A DNA stretch of 64,000 nt from Pseudomonadota bacterium (GCA_023411815.1 JAEYOJ010000116.1:1-64000), one strand, 5' to 3'; positions 50,499 to 62,547 are shown, numbered from the stretch's first letter. A program made the numbers and translations. Notes: generated by a model not told the origin, from the letters alone.

Positions 50499-52013
50499 CT
50501 ACCCGGAAGCACCGCCCGCCAGCACCGGCAGGAACAGCAGCGTGACCGTGGTGCCCTGGCCCTCCTTGCTGGAGATGTCCACCAGACCGCCGGATTCCTC
50601 GATCATCTTTTTGATCATGGCCAAGCCCAGCCCATAGCCCTTGTCCTTGGTGGTGAAGAAGGGGCTGAAGGCCTGCTCCAACTGGGCCTGGGTCATGCCC
50701 TTGCCCGTGTCGCGTATGTCCAGGAACACGTGCGGTTCGGTCCGGCCGGCGCTGATGCCGATGGTGCCGCCGTCCTCCATGGCCTCGATGGAGTTCTTGA
50801 TGATGTTGATGAGGCACTGCTTGATCATCTCGGGTTCGCCCATGACCAGCGGAAGGTCGGGCTCGAAGGTCATGACGAATTCGATGCCCTGCTTGCGGTA
50901 ACCCATGCTCATGAGCTCCACGGTCTCCACCGTCACGGCCTGCAGGTCGGTGTGGCCCGCCGTGACCCGGGCTGGCTTGGCGAAGTTGAGGATGCTGGTC
51001 AGCATGTGGTCCAACCGCTTGGTTTCCTCGGCGATGATCTGCAGCTTCTCGCGCTCCTTGCTGGACAGGCACTGGGACTTGAGCAGGGAGTTGGTGAATC
51101 CGGCGATGGCGAACAGCGGGTTGCGTATCTCGTGTGCCAGGAAGGTGGACATCTCGCCGATGATGGCCAGCTTCTCGGCCTGCTGGCGCATGCGTTCCCG
51201 TTTGGTGCGTTCGGTGATGTCCCGGCGCATGACCATGATGTGCGTGACCGCGCCGCGCGAATCGCGGATGGGGTAAGAGTAGACGCGGAAATAGCGCAGG
51301 TGGCCTTCGGCATCCACGCGCGTCATGAGCGCCTCGGATTTCTGTCCAGTGTCCCGCGTGATGAGGAAAGGGCACTTCGGGTCCATTTCCGTGCAGAAAG
51401 GCAGGCCGTTCTCCATCATCTGCGCCTGCCAGCAGGGGCGTCCGCTTAGATCGTCCTTGGGCAGGCCCCGGCGGTCGCAGACGCTGCGGTTGGCGTCCAC
51501 CACGTTGCCCCTGAGGTCGAGCAGCATGATATCCTCGCGCACCTCGTCGATGATGGCCTGAAGCAGGGCCTGATGCTCCTGCAGGTTGATCTGGCAGTGC
51601 GAGCTAGTCTGGGCCATGGTGTGCAGCCCGCAAATGAATACGGCCAGGGAGTGATCCAGGAGCGAGGTTTGCTCGGGCAGGATCTGACGCAAGGTGTTGC
51701 GCAGGAAGCGGTTGCCGGTGAACTCGGCCACAAGGTCCAGGTCCGGGTTCTTGTCGATAAGCTCCTTCCAGTCGGCATAGATGGGGACGTCCCGGTCCTT
51801 GAGAGCCTTGAGCTTGGGGCTGGCCGAATTGGGTTCGGCCACACCGACAAGCCGCATGACGGGCAGGAACTCGCGGTACTGCTCGTTGAAGATCACGGCG
51901 ATAAAGGACAGAAAGCCTGGGCCGGCGCCGATGATGCCTACCTTGAATTCCCTGTCCTCGGTTTCCCAGAGGCAGTAGTAGTCGGACTGAAGGCATCCGT
52001 TGTCAGGACACAT
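50499..52013 (-). CDS. Histidine kinase with N-terminal Rossmann-type domain and PAS
   Basis: The 504-residue soluble kinase starts with a Rossmann-like dinucleotide-binding motif (FKVGIIGAGPGFLSFIAVIF, residues 23-42). Next come VGVAEPNS and LDLVAEFTGN, giving an oxidoreductase-style fold over about 22-125. A PAS domain follows (about 160-270) with cysteines in RPCWQA, LPFCTEMDPKCPF. Then come the phospho-acceptor helix FLAHEIRNPLFAIAGF and an ATPase domain with N box NIIKNSIEAME and GLGLAMIKKM. It has no membrane helix and no adjacent response regulator. The N-domain may sense NAD(H), NADP(H) or another nucleotide (inference). Confidence 0.88.
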   Translation of the reverse strand: MCPDNGCLQSDYYCLWETEDREFKVGIIGAGPGFLSFIAVIFNEQYREFLPVMRLVGVAEPNSASPKLKALKDRDVPIYADWKELIDKNPDLDLVAEFTGNRFLRNTLRQILPEQTSLLDHSLAVFICGLHTMAQTSSHCQINLQEHQALLQAIIDEVREDIMLLDLRGNVVDANRSVCDRRGLPKDDLSGRPCWQAQMMENGLPFCTEMDPKCPFLITRDTGQKSEALMTRVDAEGHLRYFRVYSYPIRDSRGAVTHIMVMRRDITERTKRERMRQQAEKLAIIGEMSTFLAHEIRNPLFAIAGFTNSLLKSQCLSSKEREKLQIIAEETKRLDHMLTSILNFAKPARVTAGHTDLQAVTVETVELMSMGYRKQGIEFVMTFEPDLPLVMGEPEMIKQCLINIIKNSIEAMEDGGTIGISAGRTEPHVFLDIRDTGKGMTQAQLEQAFSPFFTTKDKGYGLGLAMIKKMIEESGGLVDISSKEGQGTTVTLLFLPVLAGGASG

Positions 52014-52210
52014 GGTGCTCCGCCTTGGTTGCCTTGTTTACTGCCGGTTCCTTGACTGAGCTTGGGCAAACTTTCCCAAATACTGGAGAAAAAGACAATT
52101 GGAATCCAGTCTCGCCACAGGAGGGCGGCCCGTCGCACAGGCAAGCCGCGTTTTTCGCGGACGCGGATCGTTGAGAATACCAGGAAATAGTGAAATCTCC
52201 CGCTCCAAAT

Positions 52211-52245
52211 GCAAAAGCGGGCCGGATCACGTGACCCGGCCCGCC
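52211..52245 (-). terminator. Terminator of lon
   Basis: The arms GCGGGCCGG and CCGGCCCGC pair perfectly, followed on the minus strand by TTTTGCATTTGG. It lies 28 bases past the lon stop. Confidence 0.82.
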
Positions 52246-52272
52246 TTGTATGCGGATTGACGAACCTGGAGT

Positions 52273-54771
<2,499 letters not shown>

Positions 54772-55024
54772 GCATTCTCCTTAACGGAACGCCCGGCGGA
54801 TTGCCAGGGCCGCTGGCGCGGCCTGCCCCCAAAGGGAAGGGCGTCTGGTTTGGCCTGTGGCCCCATATGACGGCGAAAAGCAGAAAAGATTAGATAATCC
54901 GGACTACTAAATAACCGGGGCGCACGGGCAACGTGGACAAGTGTAATCACTTCTTCCGGGGCGTAAAGGGGGAGAGGCGGAAAAAGGTTCAAACCCCGTG
55001 CGTGGAGCGGCGCGCTCTTCATTC

Positions 55025-55309
55025 TCAGCGCCGGATCACGAAGCCGTTCAGCTCCTCGGAGCCGGACTCGGCAACGCACTCCACCGACTGCACCAGAGAC
55101 ATGGGCGGGCCGTCGTGCAGAGCCCGGTGAAGGCGCTCCATGGCCGGTCCGTCGCCCTGGGCCAGTACCTCCACGCGACCGTCGGGAAGGTTGCGCACCC
55201 AGCCGCGCAGGCCTAGGCGCAAGGCCGTCTCTCGTGTCCAGTAGCGGAAGGCCACGCCCTGCACCCGGCCGGACACGAGGCAGCGGGTCGTTTTGCGTTC
55301 CTGTGTCAT
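55025..55309 (-). CDS. acyP: Acylphosphatase
   Basis: The 94-residue protein has the signature GRVQGVAFRYWTRETA near residue 14 (phosphate-binding Arg) and GWVRNLPDGRVEVLAQG with the catalytic Asn. It hydrolyses acyl phosphates. The start at 55309 has AGGAGG about six bases upstream. It is the last gene of the run from ribD. Confidence 0.93.
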   Translation of the reverse strand: MTQERKTTRCLVSGRVQGVAFRYWTRETALRLGLRGWVRNLPDGRVEVLAQGDGPAMERLHRALHDGPPMSLVQSVECVAESGSEELNGFVIRR

Positions 55310-55372
55310 ATGGTCCTCCTGGCAGGATAAGGGCGATCCGGCTCGATTCGGCGCGATGCTGCGGCCCATTCC

Positions 55373-56050
55373 CTACAGCATGCCCTGCTGCTGGAAACTG
55401 TACCATCCCGACTCGGCCACGACCAGATGGTCCAGCAGCCGCAAGCCCATCTCCAGGGCCACCCTGGCGATGCGCCGGGTAGTCTCGATATCGTCGGACG
55501 AGGGCTTGGGATCGCCGCCCGGATGGTTGTGCACGAGAATGATGCCGGCGGACTGGTGCTTGAGGGCCAGGGCAAGGACCTCGCGCGGGTAGACAGGCGT
55601 GCGGTCCACGGTGCCGCGGGAGAGGCGTTCCCAGGCCAGCAGGCGGTTCTTGCTGTCCAGCAGGGCCAGCCAGAACTCCTCGGTGCGTGACGGGCCGAGC
55701 CTGGCCCTGGCCAGGGCGGCGACCTCTTCGGGGCCGGAGAGCACCGCCCGCTCGCGCAACGGGGCTTCGTGTAGGCGTGACCACGTTTCGCGCCACAAGG
55801 CCCAGAACGCGGCCAAGGACGGGCCGAAGCCGGGCACGTCCAGCAGTTCCGCCTCCTGGGCCTCGAAAGCGCCGCGCAGGGTGCCGAATTTGGCCAGCAG
55901 ATCCTTGGCCAGGGGCTTAGTGTCCCCGCGCCGGACCACATGGCCCAGGAGCAATTCCAGGATTTCGTAATCGGCCAGGCTTCTGGGCTCGCGGTCCAGA
56001 CGCTCGCGCAGCCGCTCACGATGGCCGTGGTAATGCGGCTTGTCGCTCAT
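55373..56050 (-). CDS. radC: RadC family JAB-domain protein
   Basis: The 225-residue protein has an N-terminal helix-hairpin-helix-like domain (RSLADYEILELLLGHVVRRGD, LLDVPGFG) and a C-terminal MPN/JAB domain with the metal motif HNHPGGDPKPSSDD. Its function is unclear despite the RadC name. Its start overlaps the holA stop by four bases (ATGA). Confidence 0.93.
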   Translation of the reverse strand: MSDKPHYHGHRERLRERLDREPRSLADYEILELLLGHVVRRGDTKPLAKDLLAKFGTLRGAFEAQEAELLDVPGFGPSLAAFWALWRETWSRLHEAPLRERAVLSGPEEVAALARARLGPSRTEEFWLALLDSKNRLLAWERLSRGTVDRTPVYPREVLALALKHQSAGIILVHNHPGGDPKPSSDDIETTRRIARVALEMGLRLLDHLVVAESGWYSFQQQGML

Positions 56051-57066
56051 GGCCTGCGGCCCATGTGGGATGGTCTCCCGGCCCCTTGCGGCGCCGGGCC
56101 GAACAGGCGCAACAATCCGGCCACGAGCAGTTCCAAGGCCTGGTTGTCGCTCTTCTCGCCCGATTTGACGGACAGCTCCGCATCCAGGGCAAGACCCAGG
56201 GCCTCGGCCAGGCGGGCCTGACCGAGCCTGCGCGCGGCGTGCTCCTTCTTTTCGGCCAGCCACGGCGGAAGGCGGACCTTGCCGCCCTCGCCCGAAGCGA
56301 GCATCCACAGCGTGCGCACCTCTCGCGTCAGGCCGAAGATGAGCGGGAAAAGGGCGTCCTCGCCGCCTTGGCCCAGCACATGCCGCCAGACCTTGGCCTG
56401 GCCGCCGCCCTCCTGGATGGCCTCCAGCAGACTCCAGACATCCAGCCCTTCGGCCGAGGTCAGCATGTCCAGGTGCTCGGGACGGATTTCCCTGTCATGA
56501 GCGTCCTGAGCGCCGGGAAGGGCCAAGGACAGCTTGGCGATCTCGTTGGCCACGGCCGAGGCGTCCTCGGGCAGGCGGGCGCACATGGCCTCCAGCACCT
56601 GGGGAGCGGCACGCAGTCCCTCGGCCTTGAGCCTTGCCTGCACGAAACCGGGCAGGGTCTTGCGCGTCAGGCCCGGAGACTGCCATATCCAGCCGCGTGT
56701 CTTGGCGGCTTCCCAGGGCTTGGATTTGGCTAGGTAGGCGGGAATCTTGGGAGAGCCTTTCTGCCAGGCGGACTCGATGCAGAAGACCGGCCAGCAGGCC
56801 TCGTTGAAGCCAGCCAGGCGTGGTGACAGGTCTTTCCAGGCATCGGCCTTAAGGGTTTCGGCGCGGCGCAGGAGCACGAGCTTGCTGCCGCCGAGCAGGC
56901 CGGGGCTGCCCAGGTCCTGCCAGAAGCGGGCAGGCAGTTCCTCGTCGCCGAAATAGGCCCGGCGCTCGAAGCCGCCGGCGCCGTGAGCCGCGACAAGGCG
57001 TTCCAGTTCGGCGCGAGCGAGTTCGGCGTCGGGACAGACGAGGAAGTAGAAGGCTGGACGTTGCAT
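56047..57066 (-). CDS. holA: DNA polymerase III subunit delta
   Basis: The 339-residue protein has the clamp-loader delta-subunit layout: N-terminal FYFLVCPDAELARAELERLV, mid-domain with LPEDASAVANEIAKLSL and C-terminal EALGLALDAELSVKSGEK. It opens the beta clamp. It follows lptE, as in many Gram-negative bacteria where lptE and holA are neighbours, which supports both calls. Confidence 0.88.
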   Translation of the reverse strand: MQRPAFYFLVCPDAELARAELERLVAAHGAGGFERRAYFGDEELPARFWQDLGSPGLLGGSKLVLLRRAETLKADAWKDLSPRLAGFNEACWPVFCIESAWQKGSPKIPAYLAKSKPWEAAKTRGWIWQSPGLTRKTLPGFVQARLKAEGLRAAPQVLEAMCARLPEDASAVANEIAKLSLALPGAQDAHDREIRPEHLDMLTSAEGLDVWSLLEAIQEGGGQAKVWRHVLGQGGEDALFPLIFGLTREVRTLWMLASGEGGKVRLPPWLAEKKEHAARRLGQARLAEALGLALDAELSVKSGEKSDNQALELLVAGLLRLFGPAPQGAGRPSHMGRRP

Positions 57067-57117
57067 GGTCGGCGCTCCGTTGTGCCGCGCTGCACGACCA
57101 CGATGGGCGCGGGCGAC

Positions 57118-57624
57118 CTAGAAGGTGGCGGTCAGGGTATCCACAAGGCGGCGCACGGCGAAGTCCATGGCCCGGCGGGTGGCCTGCTCTTCCTGGACGA
57201 GGTACTGGAATGTCTGCTCGCCGGTCACGGAACCGGAATCCCAAACCTGCTTTTTGTCCGAGCGGCGCACGAGTGTCCCGCGTATGGTCACCAGCACCTG
57301 GAACTTGATGGTGACATCCTGGGTCGTGGTGACCCGGCTGTTGGTGTACACGCTGACCACTTGCAAGTTCACGATGCCGTCCGCCGCGCTCGCGCTGGCC
57401 CATTCCGCCAGGTTCCGCTTGTTGATCTCGTCGCGGAACAGGGAGTGCAGCAGGGGCGTCAGGCTCACGTCCAGGGTGGGGTTCTCCACCTTGCCGATGT
57501 GCAGGGTCCGCACTTCGCCGGGCAGGTCTTGCTGCGCGCCCAGGCGGTAGCCGCAGGAGGCAAGCGCGGCCGCGGCGAGGAACACCGCGGCCATGCGCAC
57601 ATAAATGTTCAGCGGACGGACCAT
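57118..57624 (-). CDS. lptE: LPS-assembly lipoprotein LptE
   Basis: The 168-residue protein has a signal peptide with lipobox LASC (C24) and the downstream GYRLG typical of LptE. The central domain contains VENPTLDVSLTPLLHSLFRDEI. It forms the outer-membrane LPS translocon with LptD. It starts four bases after leuS and precedes holA, the usual leuS-lptE-holA order. Confidence 0.88.
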   Translation of the reverse strand: MVRPLNIYVRMAAVFLAAAALASCGYRLGAQQDLPGEVRTLHIGKVENPTLDVSLTPLLHSLFRDEINKRNLAEWASASAADGIVNLQVVSVYTNSRVTTTQDVTIKFQVLVTIRGTLVRRSDKKQVWDSGSVTGEQTFQYLVQEEQATRRAMDFAVRRLVDTLTATF

Positions 57625-57628
57625 GTGC

Positions 57629-60136
57629 CTAGCCCACCACGATGTTGACTAGCTTGCCCGGAACCACCACGACCTTGCGCACGGTTTTGCCGTCCATGTG
57701 GCGGATGACGTTCTCGTCGCCGAGGGCGGCCTGGCGTACGGCCTCCTCGGATGCGTCCGCAGGCACGGTGAGCTTGCCGCGCAGCTTGCCGTTGACTTGC
57801 ACCACCACGGTGACCTCGTCGCGGGCCAGAGCTGCTTCGTCCCAGGCGGGCCAGGGCTCGGCGCAGACCAGATCCTTGTTGCCGATGATACGCCACAGCT
57901 CCTCGCAGGCGTGCGGGGCAACCGGTGAAAGTACCGTGAGCACCGTGGCCACGGCCGAGGACAGGGCGGCCTTGCCCAGGTCGGTCTCGCGCAGCTCGTC
58001 CTTTACCAGGTACAGCTCGTTGACCAGCTCCATGACCGCGGAAATGGCCGTGTTGAACTGGAAAGGCGGCTCCAGGTCGCGGGTCACGCGCTGCACGGTC
58101 TCGTGCTCCTTGCGGCGCAGATCCTTGGCCCTGGGGCTCAGGGTCGCCGGATCGAAAGGCGCGCAGGCTTTGCTGGGCGCAATATCCGGCAGGATTTCCT
58201 CCACCAGCCGCCACAAGCGGTTGATGAAGCGGTGCGAACCCTCCACGCCCGTGTCGGTCCAGTCCAGGTCGCGCTCGGGGGGCGCGGCGAAGAGGATGAA
58301 CAGGCGCGTGGTGTCCGCGCCGAATCTGTCGACCATCTCGCCAGGCATGACGATGTTGCCCTTGGACTTGCTCATCTTGGCCCCGTCCTTGAGCACCATG
58401 CCCTGGGTCAACAGGGCGGAGAAGGGCTCATCGGGCATGGGGTAGCCCATGTCGCGCAGGACCTTGGTGAAGAAGCGCGCGTAGAGCAGGTGCAGGATGG
58501 CGTGCTCGATGCCGCCGATGTACTGGTCAACGGGCATCCAGTACTTGAGCGCCTTCTCGTCGAAGGGTTTGTCGGCCGAGCGCGGCGAGCAGTAGCGGGC
58601 GAAATACCAGCTCGACTCCACGAAGGTGTCGAAGGTGTCGGTCTCGCGCTTGGCCGGGCCGCCGCACTTGGGGCAGGAGACGTGCACGAACTCCTCGAAG
58701 CCCGGCAGGGGCGAGCGGCCGTCCTCGCGCGTCTTGACCTCCAGCGGCAGGACCACGGGCAGTTCTTCCTCGGGAACGGGCACCGTGCCGCAAGTGGCGC
58801 AGTAGATGAACGGGATGGGCGCGCCCCAGTAGCGCTGGCGGGACACGTTCCAATCGCGCAGGCGGTAGTTCACCGTCTTCTTGGCCATGCCGCGCGCGGC
58901 GAGGCTGTCCGTGATTTTGGCCTTGGCCTCCTCGTTGGGCAGGCCCGTGAACTCGCCCGAGTCCACCAGCACGCCGGGCGCGCTGTAGGCCTCGGTGAGG
59001 TCCTCGACCTTGAGGGGCTCGCCGTTCTCGGACCGGGACGGGCTGATGACCACCTTCATGGGCAGGTCGTACTTGCGGGCGAACTCGAAATCGCGCTGGT
59101 CGTGGGCGGGAACGGCCATGACCGCGCCCGTACCGTAGTTCATGAGCACGAAGTTGGCCACGTAGATGGGCATGCGCGCGCCGGTCACGGGGTTCACGCA
59201 GTAGCGGCCCGTGAACACGCCTTCCTTCTCCAGGTCGTCGGCCGCGCGCTGGATGCGGTCCATGTTGATTACCTTGTGCACGAAGGCGTGCACGTCATCC
59301 TTCTGGGGCATGCCCTCGATGAGCTTGGGCACCAGCGGATGCTCGGCGGCGAGGGACATGAACGTGGCGCCGAACAGGGTGTCGGGCCGCGTGGTGAAGA
59401 CCGTGACGGATTCGCTCAGGCCGTCGACCTCGAAGGAGACCTCGGAGCCATGGCTCTGGCCGATCCAGTTGCGCTGCATGGCCAGCACGCGCTCCGGCCA
59501 GCCGCCGAGCTTTTCCAGGTCGCACAGCAGTTCGTCGGCATAGGCCGTGATGCGCAGGAACCACTGTTCGAGCTCCTTCTGCTCCACGTCCGCATCGCAG
59601 CGCCAGCAGCGGCCGTTCTCCACCTGCTCGTTGGCCAGCACCGTGTGGCAGGTCGGGCACCAGTTCTGCAGCGCCTTGCGCCGGTAGGCCAGGCCCTTCT
59701 CGAACATCTTGAGGAAGAAGAGCTGCTCCCACTTGTAGTATTCGGGCACGCAGGTGGCCAGTTCGCGTTCCCAGTCCAGGGAATAGCCCAGGCGCTGGAT
59801 CTGGGTGCGCATGTCGTCGATGTTCTCGAAGGTCCATTTGGCCGGATGGATGCCGTGCTTGACCGCCGCGTTCTCGGCTGGCAGGCCGAAGGCGTCCCAG
59901 CCCATGGGATTGAGCACGTGGAAGCCCCGCATGCGCTTGTAGCGGGCGATGACGTCGCCGATGGTGTACACGCGGCAGTGGCCCATGTGGATGCGGCCCG
60001 AGGGATAGGGGAACATCTCCAGGACATAGTACTTGGGCTTGTCCGACGTGTCCTCGGCGGCGAAGAGCCTGCGCTCGCGCCATTCGTCCTGCCACTTCTG
60101 CTCGATCTTCTGCGGTTCGTACTTGCCGATGCCCAT
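57629..60136 (-). CDS. leuS: Leucyl-tRNA synthetase
   Basis: The 835-residue class I synthetase has the HIGH-type motif PSGRIHMGHCRVYTIGD near residue 45, an editing domain starting near ATFMSLAAEHPLVPK, and KMSKSKGN. Zn-ribbon cysteines (CPTC...CWRCDAD) are present. It charges tRNA-Leu. The gene is followed closely by lptE. Confidence 0.97.
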   Translation of the reverse strand: MGIGKYEPQKIEQKWQDEWRERRLFAAEDTSDKPKYYVLEMFPYPSGRIHMGHCRVYTIGDVIARYKRMRGFHVLNPMGWDAFGLPAENAAVKHGIHPAKWTFENIDDMRTQIQRLGYSLDWERELATCVPEYYKWEQLFFLKMFEKGLAYRRKALQNWCPTCHTVLANEQVENGRCWRCDADVEQKELEQWFLRITAYADELLCDLEKLGGWPERVLAMQRNWIGQSHGSEVSFEVDGLSESVTVFTTRPDTLFGATFMSLAAEHPLVPKLIEGMPQKDDVHAFVHKVINMDRIQRAADDLEKEGVFTGRYCVNPVTGARMPIYVANFVLMNYGTGAVMAVPAHDQRDFEFARKYDLPMKVVISPSRSENGEPLKVEDLTEAYSAPGVLVDSGEFTGLPNEEAKAKITDSLAARGMAKKTVNYRLRDWNVSRQRYWGAPIPFIYCATCGTVPVPEEELPVVLPLEVKTREDGRSPLPGFEEFVHVSCPKCGGPAKRETDTFDTFVESSWYFARYCSPRSADKPFDEKALKYWMPVDQYIGGIEHAILHLLYARFFTKVLRDMGYPMPDEPFSALLTQGMVLKDGAKMSKSKGNIVMPGEMVDRFGADTTRLFILFAAPPERDLDWTDTGVEGSHRFINRLWRLVEEILPDIAPSKACAPFDPATLSPRAKDLRRKEHETVQRVTRDLEPPFQFNTAISAVMELVNELYLVKDELRETDLGKAALSSAVATVLTVLSPVAPHACEELWRIIGNKDLVCAEPWPAWDEAALARDEVTVVVQVNGKLRGKLTVPADASEEAVRQAALGDENVIRHMDGKTVRKVVVVPGKLVNIVVG

Positions 60137-60216
60137 GAAGGAAATCCTCTGCGGTTGTCTTTCAGCCGGCCCTGCCGCCGAATATCCCGAGGCGTAACAG
60201 GTTCATGCGGGCCTGA

Positions 60217-60699
60217 CTACTCGTCCTTGGCCTGCGGCGGCCGGGTGCCGATCTCGCCCGTGTCCACGGCCCTGGCCGCTGCGTCCAGGATGCCGTTGAC
60301 GAAGTTGCGCGAGTGCTCGTCGCCGAATTCCTTGGCCAGCTCCACGGCCTCGTTGATGGCCACCTTGAGCGGGATGTCCGGCCGGTGCAGTATCTCGAAC
60401 ATGCCCAGGCGCAGGATGGTCAGGTCCACCTTGGCGATGCGCGTGACCTTCCAGTGTTGGGAGAAGCGGCCGATAATACCGTCCAGCTCGGCCTTGGCCT
60501 CCCACGTGCCCTTGACCAGCTCCCAGGCGAAACCGTCGGACTTCTCGTCCAGCTTGGTCTGGCGCTCGGGCCGGGGATACTCGACAAAGGCGTCGCGCAC
60601 GGCCCCCAGGTGCGAGGAGTCGGTGAACTCGATGCCGTAGAGCACCTGAAAGGCCTTCTCCCGGGCCAAGCGCCGGGAACTTTTCTTCTTGTCTGACAT
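60217..60699 (-). CDS. nusB: Transcription antitermination factor NusB
   Basis: The 160-residue helical protein has the family N-terminus RRLAREKAFQVLYGIEF and C-terminal VAINEAVELAKEFG motif. It binds boxA RNA with NusE in rRNA antitermination. It lies four bases after ribH, the common ribH-nusB arrangement. Confidence 0.95.
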   Translation of the reverse strand: MSDKKKSSRRLAREKAFQVLYGIEFTDSSHLGAVRDAFVEYPRPERQTKLDEKSDGFAWELVKGTWEAKAELDGIIGRFSQHWKVTRIAKVDLTILRLGMFEILHRPDIPLKVAINEAVELAKEFGDEHSRNFVNGILDAAARAVDTGEIGTRPPQAKDE

Positions 60700-60703
60700 G
60701 CGC

Positions 60704-61174
60704 TTATAGTTGCTCCAGGACCCTCACGGTCTCCAGCACGGCGGCCGCGGCCTCGACGCCCTTGTTGCCGGCCTTGGATCCCGCGCGCTCGATGGCCTGC
60801 TCGAGGGTGTCGGTGGTCAGCACGCCGAAGCCGATGGGCACTCCGGTCTCCATGGCGGCCATGGCGATGCCCTTGGCGCACTCGCCGGCCACGAAGTCGA
60901 AGTGCGGCGTTGCGCCGCGGATGACCGCGCCCAGGCAGATGACGCCGGCGTACTTCTTGGAGGCCGCCAGCTTGCGGGCCACCAGGGGCATCTCGAATGC
61001 GCCGGGCAGCTTGACCAGGGTCAGGTCTTCCTCGCTCCCGCCATGGCGCACGAGGTAGTCCACGGCACCGCCCACGAGGCGGTCCACGATGAAGTCATTG
61101 AAGCGGGTGGCCACCAGGGCGAACTTGAGGCCCGAGGCGTTGAGGCGGCCTTCGATGGTCTTGACGTGCTGCAT
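60704..61174 (-). CDS. ribH: 6,7-dimethyl-8-ribityllumazine synthase
   Basis: The 156-residue enzyme has the substrate-binding segments VKLPGAFEMPLVA and GAVIRGATPHFDFVAGE, with the catalytic His in PHFDF. It makes the lumazine precursor of riboflavin and typically assembles into an icosahedral or pentameric shell. It starts one base after ribBA. Confidence 0.96.
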   Translation of the reverse strand: MQHVKTIEGRLNASGLKFALVATRFNDFIVDRLVGGAVDYLVRHGGSEEDLTLVKLPGAFEMPLVARKLAASKKYAGVICLGAVIRGATPHFDFVAGECAKGIAMAAMETGVPIGFGVLTTDTLEQAIERAGSKAGNKGVEAAAAVLETVRVLEQL

Positions 61175-61175
61175 G

Positions 61176-62417
61176 TTATGCTCCGCTCGTTTCCGTGTCC
61201 TTGAGTTCCAAAAGGTGGCCGAGCTTGGCCTTCTTGGTCTGCAGATAGAAGAGGTTTTCCTGGCAGGCGGACATCTCGATGGGCACGCGCTCCATGATCT
61301 GCAACCCGTAGCCTTCCAAGCCTACGATCTTCTTGGGGTTGTTGGTCATCATGCGCATTTTCCTAACGCCCAGGGCCACGAGGATCTGGGCGCCGGTGCC
61401 GTACTCGCGCAGGTCGGCCTTGAAGCCGAGCCTCTCGTTGGCCTCCACGGTGTCCAGACCCTGGTCCTGCAGGTGGTAGGCCTTGATCTTGTTGCCGAGG
61501 CCGATGCCCCGGCCCTCCTGGCGCATGTACAGGAGCACGCCGCGTCCGTCGGCCTCCATCATGCGCATGGCGCTTTGCAGCTGGCCGCCGCAATCGCAGC
61601 GGGCCGAGCCGAACACGTCGCCCGTCAGGCATTCGGAGTGCACGCGCACGAGCACGGGCTCGCCGTCGCCCACGTCGCCCTTGGTCAGGGCGATATGCTC
61701 CTTGCCGTCGATGTCCGAGCGGAAGGCGTGGATGGTCCATTCGCCGGAGTGGCAGGTGGGCAGCTTGGCCTCGCCGACCTTCTCCACGGACAGGTTGCCG
61801 AAGCGCATGCGGTAGCGGATGAGATCGGCGATGGTGGCGATCTTCATGTCGTGCTTGCGCGCGAACTCGATGAGGTCGGGCATGCGGGCCATGTTGCCGT
61901 CCTCGCGCATGATCTCGCAGATGACCGCCGCGCTCTTGAGGCCGGCCAGCTTGGCCAGGTCCACGGAGCCCTCGGTCTGCCCGGCGCGCACGAGCACGCC
62001 GCCTTCGCGGGCGCGCAGGGGGAACACGTGGCCCGGCGTGACCAGATCCTCGGGCTGCACGTCGTCGGCGATGGCTGTGAGGATGGTCGTGGCCCGGTCA
62101 TAGGCCGAAATGCCCGTGGTCACGCCCTTGCGGGCCTCCACGGACACCGTGAAGTTGGTGCCGAAGCCCGACTCGTTCTTGGTCGCCATCATGGGCAGGC
62201 GCAAGTGCTCGACGCGATCGTGCGAGAGCGACAGGCAGATGAGCCCGCGGCCGTGGGTGGCCATGAAATTGATGACCTCGGGCGTGACGAACTCCGCGGC
62301 GATGGTCAGATCGCCTTCGTTCTCGCGGTCCTCGTCGTCCACCAGGATGATCATCCGCCCCTTGCGGATTTCCTCGATGGCCTCCTCGCTGGAAACCAGA
62401 AATGGATTGTCAGTCAT
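61176..62417 (-). CDS. ribBA: Bifunctional DHBP synthase / GTP cyclohydrolase II
   Basis: The 413-residue protein has an N-terminal dihydroxybutanone-phosphate synthase domain (DDEDRENEGDLTIAAE) and a C-terminal GTP cyclohydrolase II domain with the zinc site CLTGDVFGSARCDC and LLYMRQEGRGIGL. Both are intact, so it makes the two riboflavin precursors. The start at 62417 matches the family N-terminus. A hairpin (62511-62539) separates it from ribE. Confidence 0.96.
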   Translation of the reverse strand: MTDNPFLVSSEEAIEEIRKGRMIILVDDEDRENEGDLTIAAEFVTPEVINFMATHGRGLICLSLSHDRVEHLRLPMMATKNESGFGTNFTVSVEARKGVTTGISAYDRATTILTAIADDVQPEDLVTPGHVFPLRAREGGVLVRAGQTEGSVDLAKLAGLKSAAVICEIMREDGNMARMPDLIEFARKHDMKIATIADLIRYRMRFGNLSVEKVGEAKLPTCHSGEWTIHAFRSDIDGKEHIALTKGDVGDGEPVLVRVHSECLTGDVFGSARCDCGGQLQSAMRMMEADGRGVLLYMRQEGRGIGLGNKIKAYHLQDQGLDTVEANERLGFKADLREYGTGAQILVALGVRKMRMMTNNPKKIVGLEGYGLQIMERVPIEMSACQENLFYLQTKKAKLGHLLELKDTETSGA

Positions 62418-62510
62418 TATGCTATGCTCTCCACTGGATGGGACCGCGCAACAGAGGGCGCGCGGCAACCGTGCAACCTACCCGGAAACGCCGGGATTGA
62501 AAAGCGAAAC

Positions 62511-62539
62511 CGGCCCGTATTGTCCAAACGGACGGGCCG
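62511..62539 (-). terminator. Terminator-like hairpin inside the riboflavin operon
   Basis: The arms CGGCCCGT and ACGGGCCG pair perfectly. On the minus strand a weak T-rich run (GTTTCGCTTTTC) follows. It lies between the ribE stop and the ribBA start, so it may reduce read-through. Confidence 0.5.
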
Positions 62540-62547
62540 CCCCAGGC

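Noticed and set aside
54980..55030. tRNA T-loop-like GGTTCAAACCCC near 54987
   Set aside because: No acceptor, D or anticodon arms can be folded around it.
58103..60640. 845-codon plus-strand open frame antisense to leuS
   Set aside because: It spans leuS and nusB on the opposite strand and reads as low-complexity His/Gly/Leu sequence; leuS has all synthetase motifs.
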